In this document: positions 46,294-56,100 of the stretch, one piece after another
How the letters are laid out: each line of letters starts with the position of its first letter
How positions within the stretch are numbered: the first letter of the stretch is position 1
Assembly: GCA_015069695.1 (NCBI GenBank)
Contig: JADCRZ010000027.1
Coordinates: 1-64,000, forward strand
DNA length: 64,000 bases
Origin: Williamsia sp.
Lineage (GTDB): Bacteria > Bacteroidota > Bacteroidia > Chitinophagales > Chitinophagaceae
Reading direction: 5' to 3'
Notes under the pieces: model-generated
The model's database searches: none
The model's input: only the letters and a program-made list of their open reading frames with translations
Told to the model about the DNA's origin: nothing
Program-made: the position numbers and the translations under genes

Positions 46294-49200
46294 TTAGAAA
46301 GAAACGTTTACGCCCAGCAAGGCTGTCCGTGTTTTAGGATAAAAGTTTTGCGAATCCACGCCGGGCGCTTGTCCGCCCTGGTTGATCTCCGGATCAATGC
46401 CTGTATATTTTGTGATCACAAAGGCATTGTTCACGGACAGGTATACCCGCAGACTTTTAATATAGTTTCCGATGTTGCGCAGGTTGTAACCCAACGTTGC
46501 ATTGTCAAGCCGCACGTAGGTGCCACTTTCGATAAAGCGGGTAGAATACTTGTAAGCATTTCCGTCAGAGATAGATTCACCGGCCGCATCTTTCAGGATA
46601 TTGGTGTACTGGGCCGTGCTCGGGCGGAATAGATCAGCCCGGGTGGCATTGAATATCTTGTTGCCGAACACACCCCTGAAAAACACGTTCAGATCGAAAT
46701 TGTTGTAGCGGAAAGTATTGTTGAAACCTGCGAGCAGCTTGGGCTGTGGACTTCCTGCATACACGTAATCCGTACCGATGGCCGGCGCAATGGTAAGGGT
46801 CTTGTCCCTTTTATAATACTGGGAAACACCGGCGCTGTTTTTACCGGCATAGCTGAGCGTAAAGAACTGTCCGAGCGGTTTACCGACTTTCAGGATCTGC
46901 AGCGTGCTTCCGGTTTGGCCTTGTCCTTCGGGTTGCGTGAGCCGCACAGAATCACCGCCTGCAAAAAGCGGATTGGTCAGGCTGGTGATCTTGTTTGTAT
47001 TGTGTGCCAGGTTCAGGCTGGTGCTCCAGCTAAAGCTTTTTGTTTGCACCGGTGTGGCATTCAAGCTCAGCTCAATACCCCGGTTGCTCATGCTTCCGCC
47101 ATTGGCAGTAATGGTTCCAAACGGTATCAGGATCGGATCTACGGCATAGCCAAAGATCATACCGGTGGTCTTCTTCTCATACACATCAAGTGTACCGGTG
47201 AGCTTTCCTTTCAATACAGAGAAATCAAGACCCAGGTTGGCAGTGGATACTTTCTCCCATTTCAGATTGGGATTCTCTGCCTGGGTAGGACCGTATGCAG
47301 CATTCTGAACGCCGTTGTAGTAGAACGAGCCCAGGGCACCCGACAGGAACTGGGCAGTATAGGCATTGAACCCACCTGCATTTCCTGTAACACCGTAACT
47401 GGCGCGGAGCTTCAGGTCACTAAAGACAGACTGGTTCTCCATGAAGCCCTCCTGGGTAGCTCTCCAGGCCAGCCCCACAGAGGGGAAATACCCCCACTGG
47501 TTGTTGGCGCCAAATACAGATCCGCCATCTCTTCTTACTGAACCTTGCAACAGGTATTTTTCTTTGTAGTTGTAATTCAGGCGGGCAAAATCCGAGATCA
47601 GGCGGTTTTGCTGGTAAACGCCGGAAGATCCGAAATTGACCCGGTAAGAACCGATCGCATAAGGATTGCTGAGCGCAAGATTGTTATAGCTGATATTGTC
47701 GACCGGGAAATTGGTGCTGGTTGCCTGGAAGCCATCTCCGATCACATTGTCCTGCCAGGAATAACCCAGCACAGCATTGATGGAATGGTCGCCGAATTTC
47801 TGGTTCCAGGTAAAATAAGTTTCCAGGATCTTGTTGGTGTTCTGGTAGGTATTTCTCAAAGCAGATCCATTTGTTCCGAAATTGATCAGGGAGTGCACGG
47901 CGGGGGGATCCGGATTGTTGTAGAAATTGGCACTGTTGTACTGTGCATAGTAGCTGTCGTAAAACTCACCGTGCAGCGAGTTCTGGTTCTGGTAAGAAAG
48001 GTTCAGGTCGTAGCTCAGGCCAAAAGGCAGCTTGACATTGGTGGTAAAGCTACCGATGATGGTGTTGTACTTGGTATTGTCCTTGGCATGCGCGATCATG
48101 GCAGCCGGGTTGAAATAACCTGTGTTCTGGAAATTCTCAAAATAAGTTCCGTTCGCATTTTTTATGGGCGATACCGGCAAGTGGTTGACCATCTGGATCA
48201 GGACTGCATTCCTGTTGGGCGTGTTGTTGGCGTTGTTATTGGAATTGGTTACCGTAAGCCCGAAATGCACTTTGTCGTTAAGGGCATATTGATCCAGGGC
48301 CAGGCGCGCAATGATGCGGGTCAGGCTGCTGGCGTCAAGAATACCTTCTTTGCGGAAATAATTGATGCTGGCATTGTAGGAGCCATGTTCACCGCCACCA
48401 CTGAAAGAAAGATTGTGGTTGTGCGAAACAGCCGAGTTGCGCTGTACCGCATCCTGCCAGTTGGTGTTGGCGCCTTTGTCATCATTGGGCGAAAACGAAA
48501 GGTTGCTCTTTGTAAGAAAAGCCCGCAGCTCGGTGGCATCCATCATCTCCAGCTGGTTCGACACTTTTTCAACACCCGCATACCCGCTGTAACTAACCAC
48601 TGATTGTCCGCGCCGGCCCCGTTTGGTGGTGATGATAATCACGCCGTTGGAAGCCCTGTTTCCGTAGATAGCAGTTGCAGCCGCATCTTTGAGCACATCA
48701 ATGGTGGCTACATCATCGGGTGCCACGGTTGCAATATCTGCACCCGGTATTCCATCGATCACGTAAAAAGGACCACCCGGACTGTTTACTGTTGATGCAC
48801 CCCGGAGCACAATAGCTGCTGCCTGGTTGGGATCCCCGCTGGATGAGATGTTGAGCCCGGGAACCTTGCCCTGCAGGAGCTGTCCGACATCGCTGATAGA
48901 ACCCCGGTTCATGTCTTCCGGCCGGATGGTAGAGATAGAGCTCGACAAGGTTTTGCGTGAGCTTTTACCATATCCAACCACCACCACGTCGTTCAGGGAG
49001 GTGGTAGAAGCTGACATAGACACATTGTAAAAGGTTTCTTTGGTTACCGGCACCTCCACTGTAGCATACGCAACCGAGCTAAACTGAAGCACTTCGCCTT
49101 CGGCAGCGCTGATGCTAAAGGAACCGTTGATGCCTGTAGCTTTGGAGCGGTTGGTACCTTTTACGGTGATGGTTACACCTGTAATGCCAGCGCCTTTGTC

Positions 49201-49323
49201 GTCTTTTACGACGCCGCTCACTTCGCGGGCGCCTGATTGCGCCCGCATCCAGTAAGGCAGGGCAAGCAGCAATAAAAAGGGAAAGAACAGCTTGCTTTTC
49301 CGCAAGCAACCGGGATAGTTCAT
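46294..49323 (-). CDS. SusC/RagA TonB-dependent outer membrane transporter
   Basis: 1009 residues. Signal peptide, then a CarboxypepD-regulatory-like domain (REVSGVVKDDKGAGITGVTITVKG), a TonB-box-like stretch (LNDVVVVGYG), plug domain (GQLLQGKVPGLNISSSG, VLKDAAATAIYGNRASNGVIIITTK) and a barrel ending FYPKTRTALLGVNVSF. Imports glycans or other large nutrients across the outer membrane with TonB energy. Paired with the SusD gene, divergent from the LacI regulator. Confidence 0.96.
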   Translation of the reverse strand: MNYPGCLRKSKLFFPFLLLLALPYWMRAQSGAREVSGVVKDDKGAGITGVTITVKGTNRSKATGINGSFSISAAEGEVLQFSSVAYATVEVPVTKETFYNVSMSASTTSLNDVVVVGYGKSSRKTLSSSISTIRPEDMNRGSISDVGQLLQGKVPGLNISSSGDPNQAAAIVLRGASTVNSPGGPFYVIDGIPGADIATVAPDDVATIDVLKDAAATAIYGNRASNGVIIITTKRGRRGQSVVSYSGYAGVEKVSNQLEMMDATELRAFLTKSNLSFSPNDDKGANTNWQDAVQRNSAVSHNHNLSFSGGGEHGSYNASINYFRKEGILDASSLTRIIARLALDQYALNDKVHFGLTVTNSNNNANNTPNRNAVLIQMVNHLPVSPIKNANGTYFENFQNTGYFNPAAMIAHAKDNTKYNTIIGSFTTNVKLPFGLSYDLNLSYQNQNSLHGEFYDSYYAQYNSANFYNNPDPPAVHSLINFGTNGSALRNTYQNTNKILETYFTWNQKFGDHSINAVLGYSWQDNVIGDGFQATSTNFPVDNISYNNLALSNPYAIGSYRVNFGSSGVYQQNRLISDFARLNYNYKEKYLLQGSVRRDGGSVFGANNQWGYFPSVGLAWRATQEGFMENQSVFSDLKLRASYGVTGNAGGFNAYTAQFLSGALGSFYYNGVQNAAYGPTQAENPNLKWEKVSTANLGLDFSVLKGKLTGTLDVYEKKTTGMIFGYAVDPILIPFGTITANGGSMSNRGIELSLNATPVQTKSFSWSTSLNLAHNTNKITSLTNPLFAGGDSVRLTQPEGQGQTGSTLQILKVGKPLGQFFTLSYAGKNSAGVSQYYKRDKTLTIAPAIGTDYVYAGSPQPKLLAGFNNTFRYNNFDLNVFFRGVFGNKIFNATRADLFRPSTAQYTNILKDAAGESISDGNAYKYSTRFIESGTYVRLDNATLGYNLRNIGNYIKSLRVYLSVNNAFVITKYTGIDPEINQGGQAPGVDSQNFYPKTRTALLGVNVSF

Positions 49324-49483
49324 AGCGAATGTTAATTTAAACCAGCGCAGCTGCTGAGGAAGCTGCCGGCCGGCCTGGTTGATGATGCTGTTTTACAAAA
49401 GAGCGGGACGTGGATCCCCCTCTTGTGAGCAGTTTTTACAGCATAAAGCTGCATCATCGGCGGGAATATTGTTCCCTTATTTA

Positions 49484-49497
49484 CGAAAACGTTTTCG
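49484..49497. promoter_or_regulatory. LacI-family operator
   Basis: CGAAAACGTTTTCG, a perfect 14-base palindrome with the central CG of LacI/GalR sites. It lies 47 bases before the lacI-type gene and about 160 bases before susC, between the two divergent genes. Likely bound by that regulator. Confidence 0.75.
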
Positions 49498-49516
49498 CAC
49501 AAGCAGCCAAATAGGT

Positions 49517-49524
49517 TATATTTG
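49517..49524 (+). promoter_or_regulatory. -7 box of the LacI-family gene
   Basis: TATATTTG, an exact TAnnTTTG, 20 bases before the ATG. At the -33 position lies TTTTCG of the operator itself, so repressor and RNA polymerase would compete, implying autoregulation. Confidence 0.5.
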
Positions 49525-49543
49525 ACCACGTCCGCCCAAAGCC

Positions 49544-50560
49544 ATGACCCAGGTAACCTTGCAACAGCTGGCCAAAGAGTTAAATCTGTCGATCGCTACC
49601 ATTTCCAAAGCGTTGCGTGATTCGCATGAAATCAGTGTAAGCACAAAAAAACGTGTGTTTGACCGGGCGCGTGAGCTAAACTTTACGCCCAATCCATACG
49701 CCGGCAGCCTGCGGAAAAAAAAGAGCCGGACCATTGCAGTCGTGCTGCCCGAGGTGGCAGACAATTTTTTTACGCTGGCCATCAAGGGGATTCAATCTGT
49801 TGCCGAGAAAAAGGCCTATCATGTGCTGATTTACCTTTCACACGAAAGCTATATCCATGAACAGCATATTCTCCAGAACTGCCGCAGCGGACGGGTAGAC
49901 GGCGTGCTGTTATCTATCAGCAGCGAAACCCGGGAAGCAGGTCATGTAGAGCTGCTGCAGGCGCACAATATACCGGTCGTTTTTTTTGACCGGGCCCTGG
50001 AAGGTTCCCGGACCGCTAAAATCGTGACCAACGACGTGGAAATGGGATACATGGCTGCCCGCCACCTGCTCAGCAAAAAATGCAGCCGTTTGTGTTTTTT
50101 CTCCCTTTCCGAAAGCCTGCCTATCTGTAAGAAACGGGAACTGGGTTTTAAGAATGCGCTTGCCGAAGAAGGGTTCCCGGAACAAGCTGTATATTATTGC
50201 ACAGGAGATGAAGAAAAAGATTACCAGCTCATTTTGGAGCTCCTTTCTTCTTCCCGGCCGCCCGATGGCATTATTGCCTGTGTAGAGCGCATCGCCATCC
50301 AGGTCTATCTTGCCTGCCAGCAGCTGCAGATCAGGATACCCAACCAGCTCAAGATGGTTGCTTTCTCTACGCTGGAAACCGCTCCTATCCTCGATCCACC
50401 GCTCACCACCATCACCCAGCCAGCCTTTGAGATCGGCAAAGCCGCTGCTGAGCTCCTGTTCAAAGGCATCGAGAAAACCAATTTCAACCTGGAGAACAAC
50501 ACCGTTGTCCTCCCGTCCATCCTCATCGAGCGCGCATCTACCAAAGTAGTGTCAGTCTGA
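49544..50560 (+). CDS. LacI-family transcriptional regulator
   Basis: 338 residues. N-terminal helix-turn-helix (VTLQQLAKELNLSIATISKALRD) and hinge (NPYAGSLRKKKSRTIAVVLP), then a periplasmic-binding-protein-like sensor domain (about 65-330) with DGVLLSIS and TTITQPAFEIGKAAAELL. Binds sugars or sugar phosphates and an operator palindrome; the 49484-49497 site is the likely target. Controls the divergent SusC-SusD genes and possibly itself. Confidence 0.93.
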   Translation: MTQVTLQQLAKELNLSIATISKALRDSHEISVSTKKRVFDRARELNFTPNPYAGSLRKKKSRTIAVVLPEVADNFFTLAIKGIQSVAEKKAYHVLIYLSHESYIHEQHILQNCRSGRVDGVLLSISSETREAGHVELLQAHNIPVVFFDRALEGSRTAKIVTNDVEMGYMAARHLLSKKCSRLCFFSLSESLPICKKRELGFKNALAEEGFPEQAVYYCTGDEEKDYQLILELLSSSRPPDGIIACVERIAIQVYLACQQLQIRIPNQLKMVAFSTLETAPILDPPLTTITQPAFEIGKAAAELLFKGIEKTNFNLENNTVVLPSILIERASTKVVSV

Positions 50561-50575
50561 ACCCGACGCCCACCC

Positions 50576-52099
50576 CTACCCTTTTTTCTGCTGCAGTGCT
50601 GAAATGGCTTTGAATTCATCAAAGAGCTTGTAGCTCAGGCGTTCAAAAATGGCGTAATGTTTTTTATAGATCTGGTGCTGCGATTTTTTAGGCTTGTACG
50701 TATCGGGCAGCTGTACGGTCTGCGCCGCTTCGTCCAGGTTCTTATAGATACCTGTATTGATCGCGCTCAGGAGGAAAGCACCTACAGCCACACTGTCTGC
50801 ATCAATTTTTGTACTGACGGGTTTGTTGAAAATGTCGGCGATCAGCTGGGTCCAGAATGGAAGCGAAGCAAAGCGGCCGTTTACGCAAAGACTTTCAATG
50901 ACCCGGTGTTCTTCCAGCGTTTTGCCGATGCTGTAAACAGCATAGAGTATGCCTTCAATGGTGGCGCGTGCAAAATGGGGTTGTTCGTGCTGGATGTTCA
51001 ATCCAAAGTAAACACCTTTTGCGTCTGCATTCCAGATGGGTGCACGTTCACCCTGCAGGTAAGGCAGAAAGATCAATCCACCGGAACCGGCCGGCACTTT
51101 TGCTGCATCGCTCATCAGGGTTTCCATGCTGTCGTCCAGATCAAAAGCGCGTTTAAAAACCCCGAACTGTTTGGCATACCATTCAAACACGGCTCCCCCA
51201 TTGTTGGTTGGCCCGCCAGACACATAGCTGTCCTCGGTGAGCAGGTAATTAAAGAAACGCTGTTTGTCATCCTTCAACACTTTTTTCCCCATCACCCGCA
51301 CAGCCCCGCTGTCTTCAATGGTGATCGTAGCTTTGCCTTCACCCCGGATGCCGCCTCCCAGGGTAGCCAAACAGCCATCGCTTGAACCGGCAATGATCTG
51401 GACACCGGCCGGCAGGTTAAGCGAAGACTGGTACTCACGCCGCAGTTTTGCCGTTGAGTAAAATACAGGAACCAAGGCAGGTAATTGCTGGGGCGTAATG
51501 CCTGCAAAGCGAAGCGCTTCTTCTTCCCATTTCAGGCTGTGAATATTCAGCAAACCCGTCGCAGAAGCCAGGCTGTGATCTATGATATACTCTCCGGTAA
51601 GCTGCTGGATGATATAGGTTTTGATAGATAAAAACTTTTGTGCCTGTCTGAAGCGTTCCGGATCATGGTTTTTGATCCAGGTGATTTTACTCAGGGGCGA
51701 CATGGGATGGATAGGGGTGCCGGTTGCATTGTACAGCATGTTTCCGAATTCCGTATTTCTCAGCTCCTGGGACTCCTGCTTGGCCCGGTTATCAGACCAT
51801 ACTATGGCATTGCCCAGCGGTACGCCATTTCTATCGGTTGTCATCACGCTATGCATAGCGGCACTAAAGCAGATAGAAACGACCTTGTACTTTTTGGGAT
51901 GGATTTTTTCATTTAAAAAGTTTTTCAGCACATACAACATGGTAATAAAAATCTGCTCGGGGTCCTGCTCACTCCAGTCGGGCCGGGTATGAAAGGTGGG
52001 ATAAGATCCTTTCATGGCATGAAGCATCTTACCGTGTGGGTTAAACGCAGAAACCTTTACTGCGCCGGTACCCAGGTCTATAGTAATAAAACAATCCAT
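50576..52099 (-). CDS. FGGY kinase (gluconokinase-like) with altered ATP-site motifs
   Basis: 507 residues of the FGGY family and closest to gluconokinases (WSEQDPEQIF, ASATGLLNIHSLKWEEEAL, PYLQGERAPIWNADAKGVYFGL). Two normally invariant ATP-binding elements differ: the GTS motif (GTSAAVRI in the kinase at 57996) is EDSGAVRV here, and the GG of AAGGFAQSPGW is VNGRFASLPFW. The putative catalytic Asp (GSSDGCLA) is kept. It may be a weakened kinase, a kinase with other nucleotide use, or a sensor. Eight bases downstream of the AraC-type regulator gene. Confidence 0.82.
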   Translation of the reverse strand: MDCFITIDLGTGAVKVSAFNPHGKMLHAMKGSYPTFHTRPDWSEQDPEQIFITMLYVLKNFLNEKIHPKKYKVVSICFSAAMHSVMTTDRNGVPLGNAIVWSDNRAKQESQELRNTEFGNMLYNATGTPIHPMSPLSKITWIKNHDPERFRQAQKFLSIKTYIIQQLTGEYIIDHSLASATGLLNIHSLKWEEEALRFAGITPQQLPALVPVFYSTAKLRREYQSSLNLPAGVQIIAGSSDGCLATLGGGIRGEGKATITIEDSGAVRVMGKKVLKDDKQRFFNYLLTEDSYVSGGPTNNGGAVFEWYAKQFGVFKRAFDLDDSMETLMSDAAKVPAGSGGLIFLPYLQGERAPIWNADAKGVYFGLNIQHEQPHFARATIEGILYAVYSIGKTLEEHRVIESLCVNGRFASLPFWTQLIADIFNKPVSTKIDADSVAVGAFLLSAINTGIYKNLDEAAQTVQLPDTYKPKKSQHQIYKKHYAIFERLSYKLFDEFKAISALQQKKG

Positions 52100-52107
52100 G
52101 GTCTAAT

Positions 52108-52995
52108 TTATTTGTTTGGTAGATTCTTTTTTCTGAATTCGCTTGGTGTGTAGCCGGTCAGTTTTTTAAATGTGGTGGCAAAATGCTGCGAAGAGTAAAA
52201 GCCGGTGTCTAGTGCAATGTCTGTTACATTGACATCCGGCCGCTTCAGCAGCCTGATGGCTTCGGATATGCGGATATTGATCAGGTAATTGAGCGGTGAA
52301 AACCCGGTAAAGCTTTTTACTTTTTCTGAAAAAGCAGTTGTTCCCAGTCCGACCATGGCAGCCATTTCTTCCAGGGTCCATTGGTGCCCCAGGTTTTCAC
52401 GCAGGGTTTGCTCCAGCTTCATAAATGTTTGCGGAAAATCGCGCCGGGAGCTGTTTTGCCGGGTCAGTTGCCGGGCAACGAGGATGAGCAGTTCATCAAT
52501 CAGGTGGTTTACGCGGGTACTGTAGCCGATCTCCTGGTTAAGCAGTTCGTGATACAAATGTTGAAACAAAACCCCTGCCTCTTTGAATTTGGAGAGTACC
52601 GGTATCGTGTTCAGCACCAGTATCTTTCCAATGGCTTTGCTTTCTTTTTCCGTCAGGCTGCTCCACGATCCCGGCACCATTTTACCAGACCCTTCCAGCT
52701 GCTCCAATCGCACATGCAGCCAGGCCAATGCACCAATATCCAGAAATCCTTTTTCGCCTCCTTGCAGCTGGCCTGGTAATACGATGGCCAGGTCTCCCGG
52801 GTAAAGGATGTAATGTTGTTTCTCTATAAACCACTCAAATTTTCCTTCCAGAATATAATACAAGCGAAGCGATTCAGCTGCAGCAGGCTTGAAAGAGTTG
52901 AACTGAATGGTAGAATTCTTTTTCGAAGCAAATTCTACTATATGCGGAAAACCTAACAGTTCAGGACAGCCTTTCTTTAAAACAACAGCGTTCAT
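52108..52995 (-). CDS. AraC-family transcriptional regulator
   Basis: 295 residues. N-terminal cupin-like sensor domain (about 1-150; LRLYYILEGKFEWFIEKQHYILYPGDLAIVLPGQ across 52740-52870) and C-terminal two-HTH AraC domain (GHQWTLEEMAAMVGLGTTAFSEKVK, then DIALDTGFYSSQHFATTFKKLTGYTPSEFRK). Likely responds to a sugar or sugar acid and activates the kinase that follows or the divergent SusC-SusD pair. 176 bases separate it from the start of that SusC gene. Confidence 0.92.
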   Translation of the reverse strand: MNAVVLKKGCPELLGFPHIVEFASKKNSTIQFNSFKPAAAESLRLYYILEGKFEWFIEKQHYILYPGDLAIVLPGQLQGGEKGFLDIGALAWLHVRLEQLEGSGKMVPGSWSSLTEKESKAIGKILVLNTIPVLSKFKEAGVLFQHLYHELLNQEIGYSTRVNHLIDELLILVARQLTRQNSSRRDFPQTFMKLEQTLRENLGHQWTLEEMAAMVGLGTTAFSEKVKSFTGFSPLNYLINIRISEAIRLLKRPDVNVTDIALDTGFYSSQHFATTFKKLTGYTPSEFRKKNLPNK

Positions 52996-53028
52996 GCAAG
53001 CAGCAATAGAAGACTAATTTAGGGATTT

Positions 53029-53051
53029 GTCCTGAACCATGATTTCAGGAC
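53029..53051. repeat. Short inverted repeat between araC-type gene and susC
   Basis: GTCCTGAA (53029-53036) and TTCAGGAC (53044-53051), exact 8-base arms with a 7-base loop (23 bases). It could be an operator for the adjacent AraC-type regulator or a degraded copy of the repeat unit at 23521, which shares CTGAACCAT. Confidence 0.5.
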
Positions 53052-53171
53052 TGTTCAAAATCTTTCACTGTGTTTTATTGGAAGTTTTTTGAAAAAGGGT
53101 AATCTACTTTGCAGCACGTGTATGGCCTGCCGTTATCGTGCAGGCATGCTTTTCTACTTAATTATTGCCAT

Positions 53172-56100
53172 ATGAATAAATCTACCCTGCCGGCTATAAG
53201 GCCGCTGTTGCGCAAGCTTGTTTCATCCTTGCTTCTTTTTGTTTTTTATGCCGCCGCCGCCAACGCGCAAACCGTGTCCGGCGTGCTGGTTAACGCCAAC
53301 AATCAACCGCTTTCGGGTGTGACCGTACAGGTCAAAAATACCAACAAGGCAACCGTTACGAATGATGATGGGCGTTTTCAGATCAATGCATCCGGACGGG
53401 ATGTGCTGGTCTTTACTTCCGTCGGGTATATTACCAAAGAAGAGCCGATCGCCGGCAGAACAACCGTTAACATCCGGCTGGAAAACAGCTCGCAGAACTT
53501 GAATGAAGTGGTGGTAACGGCATTGGGTATACGCCGCGAAACTAAGCGCCTGGGTTATGCCACCGCTACGGTAAATACAGACCAGTTAACCACCAACCGG
53601 ACCACCAACCTGGGCAACAGTCTGCAGGGTAAAGTGGCCGGGCTCAACGTATCGCCGCCAGCGGGCGGACCGGGTGGTTCTTCCAAGATCCGCCTGCGCG
53701 GACAATCATCGTTTGGCCCGAACAACTCGCCGCTGATCGTTGTAAATGGTATTCCCATCAACAACTCCGGCATTTCAGGCGGGGGCTCCAACGGGAACGG
53801 AACAGGCAATCCCACGGGCGGCTCTTCCGACCAGGGTGATGGACTGCAAAGCATCAACCAGGATGACATTGAATCCATGACCGTGCTCAAAGGTGCTGCT
53901 GCAGCCGCTTTGTACGGGTTCAGGGCAAAGGATGGTGTGATCATCATTACCACCAAAGCAGGGGCTAAAAGCACCGGCATTGGTGTAGAGCTGAACTCTA
54001 ATTTCCAGGCAGAACAGGCGCTTGATTTCACTGACTTTCAATATGAATACGGACAGGGTGAATTTGGAAAAAGACCGGCCACGGTGAGCGATGCCCAAAG
54101 CTCCGGCGTATTTGCTTTTGGCGAGAAGTTCGATGGCAGGCCAACCCCTCAGTTCGATGGTTCTACGCAGCCTTATATTGCTTATAAAAACAGGATCAAA
54201 GATTATTACCGCACCGGCTCCAGCTGGACCAACTCTGTGGCCCTTACCGGCGGCAACGACAAGGGACATTTCCGCCTGTCATTTGCCAATACAGATGCCA
54301 ATGCCATTATACCAAACTCTGATTACCATAAAAAGATCCTGAACTTGGGGCTGACCTACAATTTCACACCCAGGTTTTCCACCCAGCTGAATGCCAATTA
54401 CTCCAATGAGTACAACCACAATCCGCCCCAGATCGGCATCCAGGATATGAATGCCAATACAACTATTTACACCCTTGCAAACAGCATTGATGTAAAATGG
54501 CTGGAAAAAACCTATAAGGATGTCAACGGCAACGAACAACCGCTTGCCCGGTTCACCAACCGCAACAATCCTTACTGGGTCGCTTACCAGCGTTTTGAAA
54601 ACGTGCGCCGTGACCGGATATTTGGAAACGTTTCGCTCCGCTATCAGTTCACCAACTGGTTGTACCTGCAGGGAAGGATTGGACAGGATTATTATACCCG
54701 TCCATACAACTATAACCGGCCTACCGGCACCCGCTCTATCTCAGCCGTGAACACCGGATTCAACGGATACTTTTATCAGGACATCACCACGTACCGGGAA
54801 CGCAATATGGACTTTATCCTTGGCGCCAACCACAAGTTCGGCAACTTCGGCATCGATGCATTCTTCGGTGGCAACCAGCTGCAACAGGTCTTTGACCGGG
54901 TTAGCACCAGCGTGACCAATTTTTATGTACGTGATCTTTATACGATCGGAAACGGACAGACCAAATCCCCCAATTACGATTACAGCAAAAAGAAGGTCAA
55001 TTCGCTGTACGGTTCTGCAGAATTTTCTTACAAAAGCCTGCTTTTCTTAACCGTTACAGGACGCAACGACTGGTTCTCTACCCTCAATCCAAAATCAAAC
55101 AATTATTTATATCCCTCTGTTAGCACCAGCCTGATCTTTACCGAACTGGCAAGGCAGTTACCAAGCTGGTTAAACTATGGAAAGATCAGGGGCGCTTACG
55201 CAGAAGTAGGAGGAGATACCGATCCTTATTCAAGCAACCTGTATTACTCAGTCAATTCAAACGTATTCAATGGGGTTGGGTTGGGTACCATCAATACCAG
55301 TGTTTCGCCCAACCCAAATCTGCGGCCGCTGAAGGTAAAAGAAATAGAACTCGGGCTTGAACTGAAAACGTTTGACAACCGCGTGAATCTTGACTTTTCC
55401 GTTTACCGCAAGAATACAGTGGATGAAATCCTGAATGTGGACATATCCAATGCATCCGGTTTTAGCCAGACCAAAGTAAATATCGGCAAGCTCCAGAACC
55501 GGGGTGCGGAAGCCTTGTTGACGCTGACTCCGGTAAGAGGAAAAGGGTTTAGCTGGGAGACCGGCTTCAACGGCAGCTACAATATCAGCAAGGTTCTGCA
55601 GCTGGCCAACGGGCAACAACGCTTTGATGTGGGCACCGGAGAATTTTTTGGAACCGTATCGCACGAAGTCGGCTTGCCGCTTGCATCCCTCCGTGGTTTT
55701 GATTACAAGCGGGATGCAAAGGGAAACATTATTACTTCCAGCGGATTGTTTCAGCAGGGAAACCTGGTTACCTATGGCAGCGCGATACCCAAATGGGTCG
55801 GCGGCTGGCAGAATACCATCAATATAAAAGGCGTACGCATCTTTACCCAGGTCGATTTCAAAGCGGGTTACAAGATCATCTCCAATTCCAACCTGAATTT
55901 CCTGCGGGAAGGTTTGTCGAAAGAATCTTTGGTGGGCCGCGAAGGAGGTGTGTTGTTTGCCGGCTCCAATGCGGATGGAAGCGCCAACGCAACAAAAGTG
56001 GAAGCAGAACAATTTTATACCCAGTTCAGGAGCACCAATATCGCCACCCCCTTTGTTTACAACGGAAGCTTTGTGCGGTGGAGAAGCTTGTCGATCGGAT

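Noticed and set aside
47545-48603. 352-codon open frame on the plus strand inside the first susC
   Set aside because: Antisense to a clear SusC gene; Val/Ile-rich composition typical of a shadow frame; no start context or motif.
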